Positions 4,945 to 5,592 of a DNA stretch of 5,592 bases are shown here, in pieces (position 1 is the first letter of the stretch; each line of letters opens with the position of its first letter). The position numbers and the translations under genes were made by a program. The notes beneath the pieces were generated by a model. That model searched no databases and had not been told where the DNA came from. It saw only the letters and a program-made list of their open reading frames with translations. Source of the DNA: an uncultured Peptococcaceae bacterium (lineage in GTDB: Bacteria > Bacillota > Peptococcia > Peptococcales > Peptococcaceae); the NCBI GenBank assembly GCA_902492275.1, contig CABUKW010000173.1:1-5592 (forward strand), given 5' to 3'.

Positions 4945-5592
4945 ATGAAACGCGCCTATAATTTTAACGCCGGTCCTTCGGCCATGCCGGAATCGGTGTT
5001 AAAAGAAGCCCAGGCCGAATTTTTGAACTACCGAGATACCGGCATGGGCATTATCGAAATGAGTCATCGCAGCAGTGAATACGACGCTATGCATCAGGAA
5101 ACCAAGGCTTTACTGCGGGAGCTGATGGAAATTCCAGACAATTATGAAATTCTCTTTATTCAGGGCGGCGGCAGCACCCAGTTTCTGATGACGGCAGCCA
5201 ACTTTTTCACGAAAAAATACGCCGCTTATGTGAACACCGGTGTGTGGGCCAAAAAGGCCATGGCGGAAGCTAAATTCTTCGGCGAAGCTTATGAAGCCGC
5301 TTCCAGCGCCGACCGCAATCATAGCTATATTCCGCAGGAGTTCACCATCAAACCGGAAACCTCCTACGTGCATTTGACGGCCAACAACACCATTTATGGC
5401 ACCGAATATCCCACGTTTCCCAAGTTTGACGTGCCGGTAATTTGCGACATGTCCAGCGATATTTTGTCCCGTCGGGTAAATGTGGCCGACTTTGACTTAA
5501 TTTACGCTGGCGCGCAGAAAAACCTGGGGCCTGCCGGCGTGGTGATTGTGATAATCAAAAAAGAATTTCTGGCCACAGCCCGTACTGAGCTG
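4945..5592 (+). CDS. serC: Phosphoserine aminotransferase, 3' end outside the window
   Basis: The enzyme converts 3-phosphohydroxypyruvate and glutamate to 3-phosphoserine and 2-oxoglutarate, the second step of serine synthesis, and can also act in vitamin B6 synthesis. It is a cytosolic, PLP-dependent class V aminotransferase. The visible 216 residues, of about 360 usual, begin with the family hallmark YNFNAGPSAMPESVL (5-19). They contain EMSHRS (38-43, a substrate-binding arginine region), the PLP phosphate-binding GGGSTQ (74-79), the cofactor aspartate in CDMSSD (D168) and the Schiff-base lysine K192 in GAQKNLGPAG. No frameshift or missing key residue is seen. The ATG at 4945 is forced, as a stop lies in frame at 4933-4935. 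The Shine-Dalgarno AGGAAAGGA (4923-4931) is unusually far upstream (about 13 bases). The T-box leader controls it; in many Firmicutes serA follows serC in one operon, but that lies beyond the window. Confidence 0.97.
   Translation, partial: MKRAYNFNAGPSAMPESVLKEAQAEFLNYRDTGMGIIEMSHRSSEYDAMHQETKALLRELMEIPDNYEILFIQGGGSTQFLMTAANFFTKKYAAYVNTGVWAKKAMAEAKFFGEAYEAASSADRNHSYIPQEFTIKPETSYVHLTANNTIYGTEYPTFPKFDVPVICDMSSDILSRRVNVADFDLIYAGAQKNLGPAGVVIVIIKKEFLATARTEL

Noticed and set aside
4745..4948. Plus-strand frame of 67 codons over the T-box
   Set aside because: It crosses the T-box core and terminator and ends over the serC start; structured RNA explains the sequence better.
5110..5373. Minus-strand frame of 87 codons
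   Set aside because: Antisense shadow of serC, whose motifs are intact on the plus strand.

Overview
The window looks like ordinary chromosome from a Firmicutes bacterium of moderate GC. The evidence is a tRNA-sensing T-box leader, strong AGGAG-type ribosome binding sites and sigma-A-like promoters (TTGACx-17-TATACT style). A Negativicutes or Clostridia host is my inference from the kinds of protein present (OFA-type MFS carrier, Rpn-type PD-(D/E)XK protein, radical SAM family with an FGQGCEGDP motif); I cannot fix the genus.

Left part (about 1-3110), minus strand, read right to left. A promoter at 3085-3113 starts a run of same-strand genes. The first is an Rpn/PD-(D/E)XK nuclease-family protein with a striking 14-unit tetrapeptide repeat tail. 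Next comes a previously unmarked 34-codon small ORF (1813-1917) with an excellent Shine-Dalgarno. Then comes an uncharacterised radical SAM protein with an N-terminal extension of about 180 residues. I see no convincing terminator between these three, so they may share a transcript. The ribosomal protein L31 gene (rpmE, zinc-ribbon C+ form) follows with its own promoter (473-501) and a rho-independent terminator (171-202). Positions 1-170 hold no supportable gene, only a spaced 9-base direct repeat.

Middle (3004-3359): a divergent, AT-rich intergenic region of about 360 bases. It has back-to-back promoters and a perfect 14-bp palindrome (3305-3318) just downstream of the rightward start site, a candidate operator.

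Right part, plus strand. A 400-residue 12-TM MFS carrier of the oxalate/formate antiporter (OFA) family stands alone. It is followed by a consensus promoter (4596-4624), a complete T-box riboswitch with terminator/antiterminator (4651-4856), and the first 216 codons of serC, phosphoserine aminotransferase, which runs off the window. The predicted specifier codon is UCC (Ser), so serine biosynthesis is probably switched on by uncharged tRNA-Ser.

No CRISPR array, tRNA, rRNA or intact mobile element is visible. Nothing here amounts to a clearly new system. The best leads are the small ORF beside the radical SAM gene and the T-box's unusual discriminator-pairing base.
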